Below are positions 26,311 through 34,798 of a stretch of DNA of 64,000 nt, one piece after another. Under the pieces are notes generated by a model. That model was not told the origin of the DNA. It saw only the letters and a program-made list of their open reading frames with translations, and made no database searches. Made by a program: the position numbers and the translations under genes. Source of the stretch: Natroniella sp046097105 (lineage in GTDB: Bacteria > Bacillota > Halanaerobiia > Halobacteroidales > Halobacteroidaceae); the NCBI RefSeq assembly GCF_046097105.1, contig NZ_CP175562.1:992001-1056000 (forward strand), given 5' to 3'. The stretch's first letter is position 1, and each line of letters begins with the position of its first letter.

Positions 26311-26829
26311 TTACCCACCCCCTTTATAATTTCTAAGATATATCTTAGTCTCGAAGCTATCACCTTGATTACCTGTTTTCAGATTAAAGATGACTTCGAA
26401 AATTCCACCATCTTTTTTAAAAGGTTCTTCCTGATAAGCTTCAATATCTATTATTCCAGTAGCAAACAACTCTGGCTCCCCAAAATTACTATTACCTTTT
26501 TCTTTTTCACTTCTTCTCAGTTTTTTATTATCTTTGTCAATTTCATATCTTATCTCTTCTAAATCATCACCTTGACCATAATATAAAGTAACCATATAAC
26601 CATCAGGCTCTATTTTCAGCTTCCTAGCACTTCTGGCATCTCTAGAAATCCGCATCATTAATAACCTAGCCGTCTGTTGAAGTTTCACACGATCTTGACT
26701 AAAGTTCCAGACCCTCCAGCCTGTCAGGTGAGTATTATAGATAGCTGTAAAAACAACTCCGATAATAGCTATTACAATCATCAGTTCTATTAACGTTACA
26801 GCCTTCTGTTCTCTATGAAAGCTTTGCAT
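26311..26829 (-). CDS. PilW-like minor pilin
   Basis: 172 residues with a type IV prepilin N-terminus: short leader, then VTLIELMIVIAIIGVVFTAIYN, where Glu is the fifth residue after the expected cleavage. The residue before the mature segment is Ala rather than the usual Gly (QKA-VTLIEL), which some minor pilins tolerate. The C-terminal part is beta-rich and typical of PilW/GspJ. Its stop is two bases from the next start. Confidence 0.78.
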   Translation of the reverse strand: MQSFHREQKAVTLIELMIVIAIIGVVFTAIYNTHLTGWRVWNFSQDRVKLQQTARLLMMRISRDARSARKLKIEPDGYMVTLYYGQGDDLEEIRYEIDKDNKKLRRSEKEKGNSNFGEPELFATGIIDIEAYQEEPFKKDGGIFEVIFNLKTGNQGDSFETKIYLRNYKGGG

Positions 26830-26856
26830 AAACCCACCCCCAGAATTAATTAATAA

Positions 26857-27267
26857 TTAATCTTCAATCAAAAATGACTTTTCTGCAATTAAAGTTACTA
26901 ATTTAATCTTTTGATCTTCCCAAGAAACAGTAACCGTTATCTTTTTAATATTTTTATCCGGTTCAGTAGGAAATTCACCAACAACCACTTTTATTGAAAA
27001 AACAACTTCTTCCTCCTGATAATCATTCCATTTATCTTCTAAAAGATTAAAATCTCGCTCAGCATCAGCTTTTAACTCCTCCATAGTCTGTTGGGCCAAA
27101 TTCAAAGCCCGAGTCCGTTGGTCAATCCTACCTATAAAGCCGAGACTATTACTGAAAAAACTCAAAGTAGGTATTAAGACAATAGAGAGAATAGCAATCC
27201 CGATGACAACCTCAAGTAGACTGAATGCTTCTTCTTTAGAAAAAATCTCTTTATAGATCATCAGCAT
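26857..27267 (-). CDS. PilV/GspI-like minor pilin
   Basis: 136 residues. Prepilin N-terminus EEA-FSLLEVVIGIAILSIVLIPTL with Glu5; Ala precedes the cleavage site. NLAQQTMEELKADAE matches the PilV/GspI helix region. ATG at 27267 or, with better spacing from GGGGGAG, the in-frame ATG at 27261. Follows prepilin peptidase by ~80 bases. Confidence 0.78.
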   Translation of the reverse strand: MLMIYKEIFSKEEAFSLLEVVIGIAILSIVLIPTLSFFSNSLGFIGRIDQRTRALNLAQQTMEELKADAERDFNLLEDKWNDYQEEEVVFSIKVVVGEFPTEPDKNIKKITVTVSWEDQKIKLVTLIAEKSFLIED

Positions 27268-27345
27268 TACTCCCCCCTAGTTAATTTACAATTGATAATT
27301 GACAGTTAAATTTTTATAGATGTTATAAGCTCACAACTCTATTCA

Positions 27346-28089
27346 TCAAACTCCAAAAAGGTTCAAATACCACGCAATGATCTGCTCTCCACCTAAAAGC
27401 ATCATCACCGCTCCTAAAGCAATCAGTGGCCCAAATGGAATCCGAGTCTTTCTCCCTATAACACCTGCTATCATCAAGGGTAAGAGCACAACTGAGCCGA
27501 GCAGTGAGCCAAAAAAGAGACTATACAGAGCCACTCTTGCTCCCACAAAACTGCCAATCATTGCTAAAAATTTGACATCACCCATGCCCATACTACCACT
27601 CACTACCGCCAGTAATAAAAGAGCTCCACCTGCTATTACTATCCCAAGCAGAGATGAAATTAAAGAGATATGATTAAATAATAAACTGAATATAAGTCCG
27701 ACCCCAATCCCAAAATAATTGATCTGATTGGGGATAATTCTTTTCTGTAAGTCAATCACACTGGCTGGTATTAAAAGTGTTAACAGAAAGCTATAGACTA
27801 GAAACTGAGAGCCTAAAGAGTACTGCTGATAAAGGAGCAGAAAGAGGAGTCCGGTCAAGAACTCCACCACTGGATACTGTAAAGAAAATCTGCTCTTACA
27901 ATAACGACACCGCCCCCCCAACAGCAAGTAACTAACAACAGGTATTAGATCCCAAGCACCGAGCTTAGTCTGGCAGTGACCACACTGGGAGCGAGGAAAG
28001 ACTATTGATTTTCCAGCAGGCAGACGATAGATAACGACATTGAGAAAACTACCGATCATTAGTCCGAAAATAAAGATTAGTATATTCAT
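27346..28089 (-). CDS. pilD: Type IV prepilin leader peptidase / N-methyltransferase
   Basis: 247 residues from the ATG at 28089; an in-frame ATG 42 bases upstream lacks a ribosome binding site. The N-terminal methylase region has the zinc tetracysteine CGHC...CRYC. The aspartic peptidase has its two Asp in SVIDLQKRIIPN and GMGDVKFLAMIG. About eight membrane helices. It cleaves and N-methylates the pilins encoded around it. Confidence 0.92.
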   Translation of the reverse strand: MNILIFIFGLMIGSFLNVVIYRLPAGKSIVFPRSQCGHCQTKLGAWDLIPVVSYLLLGGRCRYCKSRFSLQYPVVEFLTGLLFLLLYQQYSLGSQFLVYSFLLTLLIPASVIDLQKRIIPNQINYFGIGVGLIFSLLFNHISLISSLLGIVIAGGALLLLAVVSGSMGMGDVKFLAMIGSFVGARVALYSLFFGSLLGSVVLLPLMIAGVIGRKTRIPFGPLIALGAVMMLLGGEQIIAWYLNLFGV

Positions 28090-28174
28090 TATAATCCCGC
28101 CCAGCAATATTATTTTTACAATAAATTTCATTTAAATTTATATTCCAATCAATTTTCAAATGAATTTAAACAGT

Positions 28175-28660
28175 TTACTCTTTTTCTAAACTAGGTTTAC
28201 TCTCATTAGAATCCAATCCTTCATCAGAATCCAATATAATATACTCTCCTTCAATTTGCTCATTTGTCCAGACAATATACTCATTATCATCATTATTAAC
28301 ATCATAATTATAAACTTCATCATCATCAGTCGGATCATCAATCACAGCCTGAGTTGTATATCCATCATCCTGTGCGTTACCATCATCATCTTTAGGATCA
28401 ACTAATTCAGATAAGCCATCATCATCCGATCCGTCACTGGTTTCTGGATAATTACCAACATCCATCCTATACATTTCCAATGCATTCTGAATATTACGCA
28501 GGTCAGATTCAACCGCTGCTTTATCTGCTCTATCACCTATCCCCGTCAATCTCGGTACAGCCACCCCAGCTAAAGTTCCCAAGACCACAATCACCAACAT
28601 CAACTCAACCAAAGTAAAACCATCCTCACGACTAAACTTGCTTCTTAACTTTGTTATCAT
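28175..28660 (-). CDS. Type IV pilin-like (GspG/PilA) protein, acidic
   Basis: 161 residues from the ATG at 28660 (GTGGGG six bases before). Leader ending REDG, then mature FTLVELMLVIVVLGTLAGVAVP with Glu5. LRNIQNALEMYRMDVGNYP is the GspG/pseudopilin pattern. The C-terminal half is very Asp-rich (for example DDPTDDDEVYNYD), fitting a salt-adapted surface or calcium binding as in GspG. One of two adjacent major-type pilins. Confidence 0.85.
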   Translation of the reverse strand: MITKLRSKFSREDGFTLVELMLVIVVLGTLAGVAVPRLTGIGDRADKAAVESDLRNIQNALEMYRMDVGNYPETSDGSDDDGLSELVDPKDDDGNAQDDGYTTQAVIDDPTDDDEVYNYDVNNDDNEYIVWTNEQIEGEYIILDSDEGLDSNESKPSLEKE

Positions 28661-28872
28661 TTTTATCCCCACTTTCTTATTTAATATTTAATACTGAATA
28701 TTGAATAGTTAAAAATCAAAACCTCACAATTAACTATTAGTTTATTAACAGTATAATATTTCAATCTAAAAACAATCTAAAATTAGTTTAAGTCTCAGGT
28801 TAAGGATAAGTAAGAGCAAGGCCTTAAAACTAATAAACTATCTACAAACTTTAAGAAATTCAGATTAAACTC

Positions 28873-29280
28873 TTAATCGCCCCAACTTCTACCACTAACA
28901 CCTCCCTCAGTAATCGTTAACCGATTATCATAATCATCTGCTATAGTTAGCGTAAATGAATCATCAGCTCCAGAGGGAGAATCTTCGTCATCAATTATTT
29001 CAACATCTAAATCAGAGATACTAAACTCATCTCCTAAAGCATCATTTAAATCTGCTATATTACTAATCTCATCTAAATCAGGATAACCACCTTCAAATGT
29101 CCGATACATCTCCATCACATTACGAATAGTATTGGCATTGGCCTCTAGGACAGATCGCTGGGCCCGCTCTTGAATCCCACTCAACCTCGGAATTGCAACC
29201 CCCGCCAAAACTCCTAAAACTACAATTACTACCAACAGCTCAATTAAAGTAAATCCATCCTCCCTAGCCCACCTTCCCAT
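28873..29280 (-). CDS. Type IV pilin-like protein, probable major pilin
   Basis: 135 residues from the ATG at 29280, five bases after AGGAGGGG. Leader ending REDG, mature FTLIELLVVIVVLGVLAGVAIP with Glu5, then a helix and MEMYRTFEGGYPD. First pilin after pilC. It is paralogous to the next gene over the N-terminal ~65 residues, while the C-terminal domains differ. No disulfide cysteines. Confidence 0.85.
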   Translation of the reverse strand: MGRWAREDGFTLIELLVVIVVLGVLAGVAIPRLSGIQERAQRSVLEANANTIRNVMEMYRTFEGGYPDLDEISNIADLNDALGDEFSISDLDVEIIDDEDSPSGADDSFTLTIADDYDNRLTITEGGVSGRSWGD

Positions 29281-29305
29281 CAGCACCCCTCCTTTCTTAA
29301 CATAA

Positions 29306-29406
29306 AGTGTCAGTGGTTCGTGTCTGTGTCAGTAAGCCAACCCCTTTAAACCCCTTAAACATAGGATTTGAAAGTTAGTTTTTTTACTGACACCGACACT
29401 GACACT
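29306..29406. repeat. Intergenic hairpin element with AGTGTCAGTG ends
   Basis: AGTGTCAGTG...GTGTCAGTAA on the left and TTACTGACAC...GACACTGACACT on the right pair across ~45 AT-rich bases, making a ~100-base hairpin between pilC and the first pilin gene. It may act as a transcript stabiliser or attenuator within the operon. Resembles 12192-12280 in its GTGTCAG units. Confidence 0.6.
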
Positions 29407-29421
29407 ATGTACATGAATTAA

Positions 29422-30636
29422 TCAAAACCCTTGAATCATCTCAAACATCGGCAGCATCACTGAAATTACAATTCCTCCGACAACGACTCCTAAGATGAGA
29501 ATCATAGCTGGTTCAATCAAGGAGATCATAGCATCAACCTTATACTCTACCTCTCGTTCATAAAAATCAGCCACCTTTTCCAACATCCCATCGAGATTTC
29601 CAGTCTCTTCACCGACTCTGATCATCTGTAATACCATCGTCGGAAATAAGCCATCTTGAACGAAGGGAGTGGCTATGCTTTGGCCCTCACTGACACTCTG
29701 GCGAGCTTCCATAATCCTCTCTGCTATCACTTGATTGGTCATGATCCTAGCTACTACCTCAAAGCCCTCTAAAATCGTAACTCCACTTCTAATCAAAATA
29801 GAGAGAGTTTTACTGAATCTGGTCACCGCAATCTTGATTAACAGATCTCCAACCAGAGGTATCTTTAATAGTAAATCATCAATCCCTCTTCTCCCATCTT
29901 CACTCTGATAATAACGATACAGAGCAAAAACCCCAGTTGCTAATACTAGCAAAATCAAATACCAGTAATTAGTAATAAAGCCGGTGATCACCATCAAAAT
30001 TCTAGTAGGTAATGGTAAAGCAATATCCATACCTGCAAACATATTAACAAAAGTAGGTAAGACAACCCCTACCAAAAAAACCACCACTCCCATAGCCACC
30101 AACATAATTACAACCGGATAAGCTAAAGCTGAAGTAATCTTTTGATTGAGATCATTCTCTCGTTCAAAATGATCAGCCATCTCATTTAGGGTTTCATCTA
30201 GAACTCCTCCTATCTCTCCAGCCTCCATCATACTGATAAAGAGCTGGGGAAAGATCTGATCCTCCTCTGCTAAAGCCTCGGAAAGAGCCATTCCCCCTTC
30301 CACATTCTCTCTTACAGAGTTGATCGCCTCTCGTAATTTATGTTTAGTAGTCTGTTCAGCAAGAATATTGAGTGATCTGACTAATGTAAGTCCAGAATCA
30401 ATCATAGTTGCAAACTGACGGCAAAACAGGGAGAGATCCTTTAAATTAACCTTCTGTAATTGATGAAACCGATCTCGTAGACCACCTCCACCAACACTGA
30501 CCTCTTCAATAGAGGTGATATAGTAACCACGATTGCGTAACCTCATCACCACTGCACTCTCACTTTCGGCTTCTATTCTACCTTCAGTCAACACTCCTTC
30601 ACTATCTCGGACCTTATACTGAAATAATTGTGGAAT
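29422..30636 (-). CDS. pilC: PilC/GspF inner-membrane platform protein (probable ATT start)
   Basis: 404 residues if started at ATT 30636. The family N-terminus is visible only if these codons are included (PQLFQYKVRDSEGVLTEGRI). No ATG, GTG or TTG lies between an in-frame stop and the GTG 14 codons later, and AAAGGAGG stands seven bases before the ATT. Two GspF repeats follow, each with a cytoplasmic helical domain (FCRQFATMIDSGLTLVRSL and FSKTLSILIRSGVTILEGF), and three membrane helices. It anchors the pilus base and is driven by PilB and PilT. Confidence 0.9.
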   Translation of the reverse strand: MPQLFQYKVRDSEGVLTEGRIEAESESAVVMRLRNRGYYITSIEEVSVGGGGLRDRFHQLQKVNLKDLSLFCRQFATMIDSGLTLVRSLNILAEQTTKHKLREAINSVRENVEGGMALSEALAEEDQIFPQLFISMMEAGEIGGVLDETLNEMADHFERENDLNQKITSALAYPVVIMLVAMGVVVFLVGVVLPTFVNMFAGMDIALPLPTRILMVITGFITNYWYLILLVLATGVFALYRYYQSEDGRRGIDDLLLKIPLVGDLLIKIAVTRFSKTLSILIRSGVTILEGFEVVARIMTNQVIAERIMEARQSVSEGQSIATPFVQDGLFPTMVLQMIRVGEETGNLDGMLEKVADFYEREVEYKVDAMISLIEPAMILILGVVVGGIVISVMLPMFEMIQGF

Positions 30637-30649
30637 AGAAATCCCTCCT

Positions 30650-31696
30650 TTAAATCAACTTCTGTAAAACCTCAACTTTATTAGCTTTTTTTAATGCCAT
30701 TCTTCGAGTAATCTCCCCTTCTAAATAGAGATCACGTAATGAATAATCCATACTGTGCATCCCCTTATCGCCCCCCGTCTGCATAATAGAGTCTAATTGA
30801 TGAGTTTTGCCTTCTCGAATTAAATTCCTAACAGCTGAATTAACAATCAATAATTCCGTAGCTGCTACACGGCTCATATTATCCACAGTAGGTAATAATT
30901 GCTGGGATAAGACCCCTTCTAATGTTAAAGAGAGCTGAGTTCGAATCTGATTCTGTTGATGAGGAGGAAAAACATCAATTACCCGTTCAATAGTTTCGGA
31001 AGCACTATTAGTATGTAAAGTTGCAAAGACCAAATGACCTGTCTCTGCCGCCGTAATAGCAGTAGATATAGTCTCTAAATCTCGCATCTCACCTACCAAG
31101 ATCACATCAGGGTCTTGACGTAATGCTGCACGCAGTCCGTTAGCAAAATTCTGAGTATCCTTACCGACTGCTCGCTGATTAACTATACTTCGCTGATGTT
31201 GATGGACATACTCGATTGGGTCTTCTAAAGTAATGATATGCTTATCAGATTCCTGATTGATTAAATCAATCATCGCAGCTAGGGTAGTCGACTTACCGCT
31301 ACCAGTAGGGCCAGTCACCAAAAACATCCCTCGTGGTTTGAAAGCCAACTCTCTTAGCTGCTGAGGTAGTCCTAATTCCTTAAAACTCAAAATTCGGCTA
31401 GGAATAGTTCTTAATACAGCCGCCACCTGACCTCGTTGTTGGAAGGCATTGACTCTGAATCTATGATCACCTAAGTGGTAAGCAAAATCAACTTCTCCCT
31501 GCTTTATAAATTCCTCTTCTTTTTCAGCAGGTACCATCCCCTTAATCATCTTCTCAGCCTTCTTAGCTGTTAGTTTCAGTTTTTTGCTACTCCTTAGCTC
31601 TCCATTAATCCTATATCTAGGCTCTATCCCTACTGTCAAATGTAAATCTGAAGCCCCCAACTTAATCCCTTCATCTAACAACTGATCTAATCTCAC
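30650..31696 (-). CDS. pilT: PilT pilus retraction ATPase
   Basis: 348 residues. Walker A GPTGSGKSTTLAAM, Asp box, Walker B region DPDVILVGEMRD, His box TGHLVFATLHTNSA, and the PilT-specific C-terminal motif as AATELLIVNSAVRNLIREGK. It powers pilus retraction and so twitching motility or DNA uptake. The GTG start overlaps the pilB stop by one base, with GAGGAGG seven bases upstream, indicating coupled translation. Confidence 0.95.
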   Translation of the reverse strand: MRLDQLLDEGIKLGASDLHLTVGIEPRYRINGELRSSKKLKLTAKKAEKMIKGMVPAEKEEEFIKQGEVDFAYHLGDHRFRVNAFQQRGQVAAVLRTIPSRILSFKELGLPQQLRELAFKPRGMFLVTGPTGSGKSTTLAAMIDLINQESDKHIITLEDPIEYVHQHQRSIVNQRAVGKDTQNFANGLRAALRQDPDVILVGEMRDLETISTAITAAETGHLVFATLHTNSASETIERVIDVFPPHQQNQIRTQLSLTLEGVLSQQLLPTVDNMSRVAATELLIVNSAVRNLIREGKTHQLDSIMQTGGDKGMHSMDYSLRDLYLEGEITRRMALKKANKVEVLQKLI

Positions 31697-33432
31697 TATT
31701 TAACCTCCTCTTCTATCTGCACCTTCGTTACTCGCATTACCTCTTCTAAAGAAGTAATCCCTTCTGCCACTTTCATCAACCCTGACCCTTCTAGAGTAAT
31801 CAATCCCTTATCCTTAGCCAAATCTTCTATTTCACTAGCTGAAGCATTCCGCATTACCAACTTCTCCATTTCAGCATCAACCTCTAACACCTCATGAATA
31901 GCGGTTCGACCTCGATAACCTGTCTGGTTACAGACTCTACAACCTTGCGGGCCAAAGCGTTCAACCTCTGCTTCTCCATCCTGAATCGCTTTCCTCTCTA
32001 ATGCCTCTTTAAAAGAGTTCAACTTCTGATCAAAATCTTCAGGCAACTCCTTAACTGTTTTACAATCATCACAGAGTTTCCTTAATAACCGCTGAGCTAC
32101 AACGCCTAAGACCGAAGAAGCAACCAAAAAAGGCTCAACCCCCATATTGACCAGTCTAGCCAAAGCTCCAGAAGCTTGATTGGTATGTAGGGTACTCAAT
32201 ACTAAGTGGCCAGTTAAAGCAGCATGAATAGCAATTTCAGCCGTCTCCTTATCTCTAATCTCTCCTACCATTATAATATCTGGATCCTGACGTAAGATAG
32301 ATCTCAACCCATTAGCAAAATCAAGCCCAGCCTTCGGATTGGTCTGAACCTGATTAACCCCATCTAATCTATACTCTACTGGATCCTCAACAGTAATAAT
32401 ATTTTGCTCTGCACTATTTAGAGATTTCAAAGCTGAATAGAGGGTGGTAGTCTTTCCACTCCCTGTTGGCCCGGTAATCAAGATCATCCCATAAGGCTGA
32501 TTGATCAATCTTTTGAATAAACGCTCCTGTTCTGGCAAAAATCCTAACTGCTTCAAATCAAGCATCAAACTACTCTTATCCAAAATCCTGATTACTACCT
32601 TCTCACCTTTAATTGTAGGTAAGGTCGAAACTCGTAAATCAACCTCCCTATTCTCCAAATCCAACTCTACCCTTCCATCTTGAGGTACTCTGCGTTTAGC
32701 AATATCGAGACCAGCCATAATCTTAATTCTTGAAATCAAAGCAGAATGGGTATGGCGAGGAACATTCATCTCATTATACAGGACTCCATCGACTCTATAT
32801 CTGACTCTAACTATCTGCTCTTGAGGTTCAATATGTATATCACTGGCTTTGAGTTGAATCCCTTCTTCAATAATATTATTGACCAACTTCACTACTGGAG
32901 CCTCTTCTACCATCTGTCGCAACCTATTAAGCTCTAACTCTCCATCTTCTTCTAGTTGAACACGTGAACTAATATCTTCTACAAACTCATTTACCACATC
33001 TTCATTACCATAATACTGATTGATAGCATATTCTATCTCTTCTTCAATAGCAATTACCGGTGTTATTTCACAGTTTGTATGTACACTAATATCATCAATA
33101 GCCATCACATCCAAAGGATCGGCCATAGCTATCGTTAAATTATTCCCTTTCTTCTTCATCGGGATCAATCTATGCTTTTCAGCCAAAGCCTGAGGGATCA
33201 CCTTTACTACCTCAGGATCAATGACAAATTTTCTTAAATTAACCTGAGGAATTCCTAGCTGAAATTCCAAAGCCTCCATTACATCCTGGTCAGTAATCAA
33301 TCCCATCTCTTTCATCACTTGGCCCAGCCGCTTATCACTATCTTTTTGTTCCTGCAAAGCTTGCTGTAACTCCTCTTGCGTAATAAATCCTACCTCTACT
33401 AAAATATCGCCCAACCGTTTCTTTTTAATCAT
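31696..33432 (-). CDS. pilB: PilB/GspE pilus extension ATPase
   Basis: 578 residues from the ATG at 33432. The N-terminal MshEN/T2SSE_N domain (GDILVEVGFITQEELQQAL...DQDVMEALEFQLGIPQVNL) is of the kind that binds c-di-GMP in some PilB/MshE proteins. The ATPase core has Walker A GPTGSGKTTTLYSAL, Walker B DPDIIMVGEIRD and His box TGHLVLSTLHTNQA. A zinc site is formed by CDDC and CRVC. It polymerises pilins. It is the first gene of the operon, downstream of a c-di-GMP-II riboswitch. Confidence 0.95.
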   Translation of the reverse strand: MIKKKRLGDILVEVGFITQEELQQALQEQKDSDKRLGQVMKEMGLITDQDVMEALEFQLGIPQVNLRKFVIDPEVVKVIPQALAEKHRLIPMKKKGNNLTIAMADPLDVMAIDDISVHTNCEITPVIAIEEEIEYAINQYYGNEDVVNEFVEDISSRVQLEEDGELELNRLRQMVEEAPVVKLVNNIIEEGIQLKASDIHIEPQEQIVRVRYRVDGVLYNEMNVPRHTHSALISRIKIMAGLDIAKRRVPQDGRVELDLENREVDLRVSTLPTIKGEKVVIRILDKSSLMLDLKQLGFLPEQERLFKRLINQPYGMILITGPTGSGKTTTLYSALKSLNSAEQNIITVEDPVEYRLDGVNQVQTNPKAGLDFANGLRSILRQDPDIIMVGEIRDKETAEIAIHAALTGHLVLSTLHTNQASGALARLVNMGVEPFLVASSVLGVVAQRLLRKLCDDCKTVKELPEDFDQKLNSFKEALERKAIQDGEAEVERFGPQGCRVCNQTGYRGRTAIHEVLEVDAEMEKLVMRNASASEIEDLAKDKGLITLEGSGLMKVAEGITSLEEVMRVTKVQIEEEVK

Positions 33433-33546
33433 CTCTTCTATCACCCCAAAAAAACTAATAAAGATTTCTGATCGATTCCTTCTATTATATTCAAAGTACT
33501 CTTCAATAGTGCTTATAGTTCTATTTTATAATTAAAAATAATTAAA

Positions 33547-33575
33547 TCCTAAGCCTTTAATTAAAGAACTTAGGA
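33547..33575 (-). terminator. Terminator-like expression platform hairpin of the pilB riboswitch
   Basis: On the minus strand TCCTAAG and CTTAGGA pair around an inner CTTTAATTAAAG, followed by a T-rich tract. Its first arm uses the same bases (33571-33575) as the 3' strand of the riboswitch closing helix, so only one of the two structures can form. Confidence 0.65.
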
Positions 33576-33642
33576 CGGTTTCACCACTAACTCTGTATAA
33601 TCCAGGTGACCAGATACAGATTATACTTCACTGTCTCCTATT
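33569..33642 (-). promoter_or_regulatory. Class II cyclic-di-GMP riboswitch (pilB operon leader)
   Basis: Read on the minus strand, the element shows the class II landmarks: a 5' segment AGGAGACAGTGAAGTA, an internal GGTCACC, and the 3' segment GTTAGTGGTGAAACCG followed by TCCTA. TAGGA at the 5' end pairs with TCCTA at the 3' end (P1), and GGTCACC can pair with GGTGA(A)C as the pseudoknot. It lies ~140 bases upstream of pilB. With the overlapping hairpin, ligand binding should favour transcription of the pilus genes. The remaining sequence 33643-33790 is AT-rich and must hold the promoter, but no clear -35/-10 pair was found. Confidence 0.85.
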
Positions 33643-33790
33643 AATAACAATTATTTATCTAATAATAAATATCTATTTCTACAATTAAATTAATTTCCCT
33701 TCTAAAACCACCTATTTTTTGAACTTCTCAATAAAGTAATCTTTTAAATAACCTCTTGAAATTAGTTCAATTTATTATTACAATTTAGGT

Positions 33791-34498
33791 CTATCTTTCA
33801 ACTAATAACTCAGGATAATCTGTCATAATCCCATCAATATTTAAGTTCTTTAATCTAGTTATTTCATCTTGCTGATTTACTGTCCAAGTATTGATCATAA
33901 GCCCTGCTTGCTTAACAAGCTTGACCAACTCTTCAGTTACAGTCAGATAATGAGGATGAATTCCATCAGCATCTGCATCCCTAATCAATCTAAGTGGATC
34001 GACTGGCACAGAAGCAACCAAAATTGCCCCTTGCAACTCAGGATTAGTCTGTTTTAAGGATTTAATCAACTGATGATCGAAGGAAGAGATAATGACATCT
34101 TGACTAAAATCTCTTTCTTTTAATAACCTGACCAACTTTTTAACTAAGAGGTTATGATCTCTTCTGATCACTTTTAATTCAATATTAATCTGCAAGTGAC
34201 CTTTTACCAATTCAATCACTTCTGCTAAGGACAAAATTCGCTCTTGGGCAAATTGTTCACTAAACCAACTTCCAATATCAATCTTTTTAAGCTCACTTAA
34301 CTTCAACTCATTTACTTTCTTGTTAATTCCAGCAAGCCTTCTCAGATTATGATCATGAAAAACAATCAATTGATTATCCTTAGATAACTGAACATCTATT
34401 TCGATCATATCTAAATTAGCTTCCATTGCTTTTTCAAAAGAAGCCCGGGTGTTTTCCGGAGCCAACCCTGCAGCACCACGATGACCTATCTTCAACAT
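33791..34498 (-). CDS. Glycerophosphodiester phosphodiesterase
   Basis: 235 residues with no signal peptide, therefore cytosolic (UgpQ/GdpP-like). The GDPD catalytic signature is complete at the N-terminus: GHRGAAGLAPENTRASF (His, Arg, Glu-Asn), IEIDVQLSKD (Glu, Asp) and VFHDHNLRR (His). ELKV follows in mid-protein. It hydrolyses glycerophosphodiesters to glycerol-3-phosphate and an alcohol. Single gene upstream of the pilus operon, same strand. Confidence 0.92.
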   Translation of the reverse strand: MLKIGHRGAAGLAPENTRASFEKAMEANLDMIEIDVQLSKDNQLIVFHDHNLRRLAGINKKVNELKLSELKKIDIGSWFSEQFAQERILSLAEVIELVKGHLQINIELKVIRRDHNLLVKKLVRLLKERDFSQDVIISSFDHQLIKSLKQTNPELQGAILVASVPVDPLRLIRDADADGIHPHYLTVTEELVKLVKQAGLMINTWTVNQQDEITRLKNLNIDGIMTDYPELLVER

Positions 34499-34579
34499 CT
34501 AATCACTCCATGAATTTAAATTTTTTAACTTACTCACCTCAATATCGCAATTGACCAAACTAAGCTATATTATAATAAT

Positions 34580-34713
34580 GTGGCACTTTTGATTTGGCGG
34601 GTAAAAATGATATTTGTAGGGGCAGGTCTCTGTGCCTGCCCATGTTAAATCACGGGCGACCACGGAGAGTCGCCCCTACAAAAATACATTCTTTTACGAA
34701 CGAAAAGTGCCAC
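34580..34713. repeat. Nested repeat: GTAGGGGC hairpin element inside a GTGGCACTTTT inverted repeat
   Basis: Outer arms GTGGCACTTTT (34580-34590) and AAAAGTGCCAC (34703-34713) are perfect and share GTGGCAC with the elements at 5707 and 10058. Inside, 34616-34679 begins GTAGGGGCAGG and ends GTCGCCCCTAC with internal GC-rich hairpins, much more GC-rich than its surroundings. GTAGGGGC...GCCCCTAC repeats of this type occur in many unrelated bacterial genomes. It explains most of the gap between the GDPD gene and holA. Confidence 0.7.
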
Positions 34714-34798
34714 TGTATATCAATTAATTGACTTTACCCATAAGATTAAATATAATATATAGTTGAACAGTAAGTAAACTTAAGCAAGGAGGACTTTT

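Noticed and set aside
30595..30636. pilC starting at the GTG 14 codons downstream of the ATT
   Set aside because: It would remove family-conserved N-terminal residues, and it lacks a properly spaced ribosome binding site.
34616..34679. RNA gene or tRNA-like structure
   Set aside because: The GC-rich hairpins match a dispersed GTAGGGGC-type repeat, with no tRNA arms or anticodon pattern.
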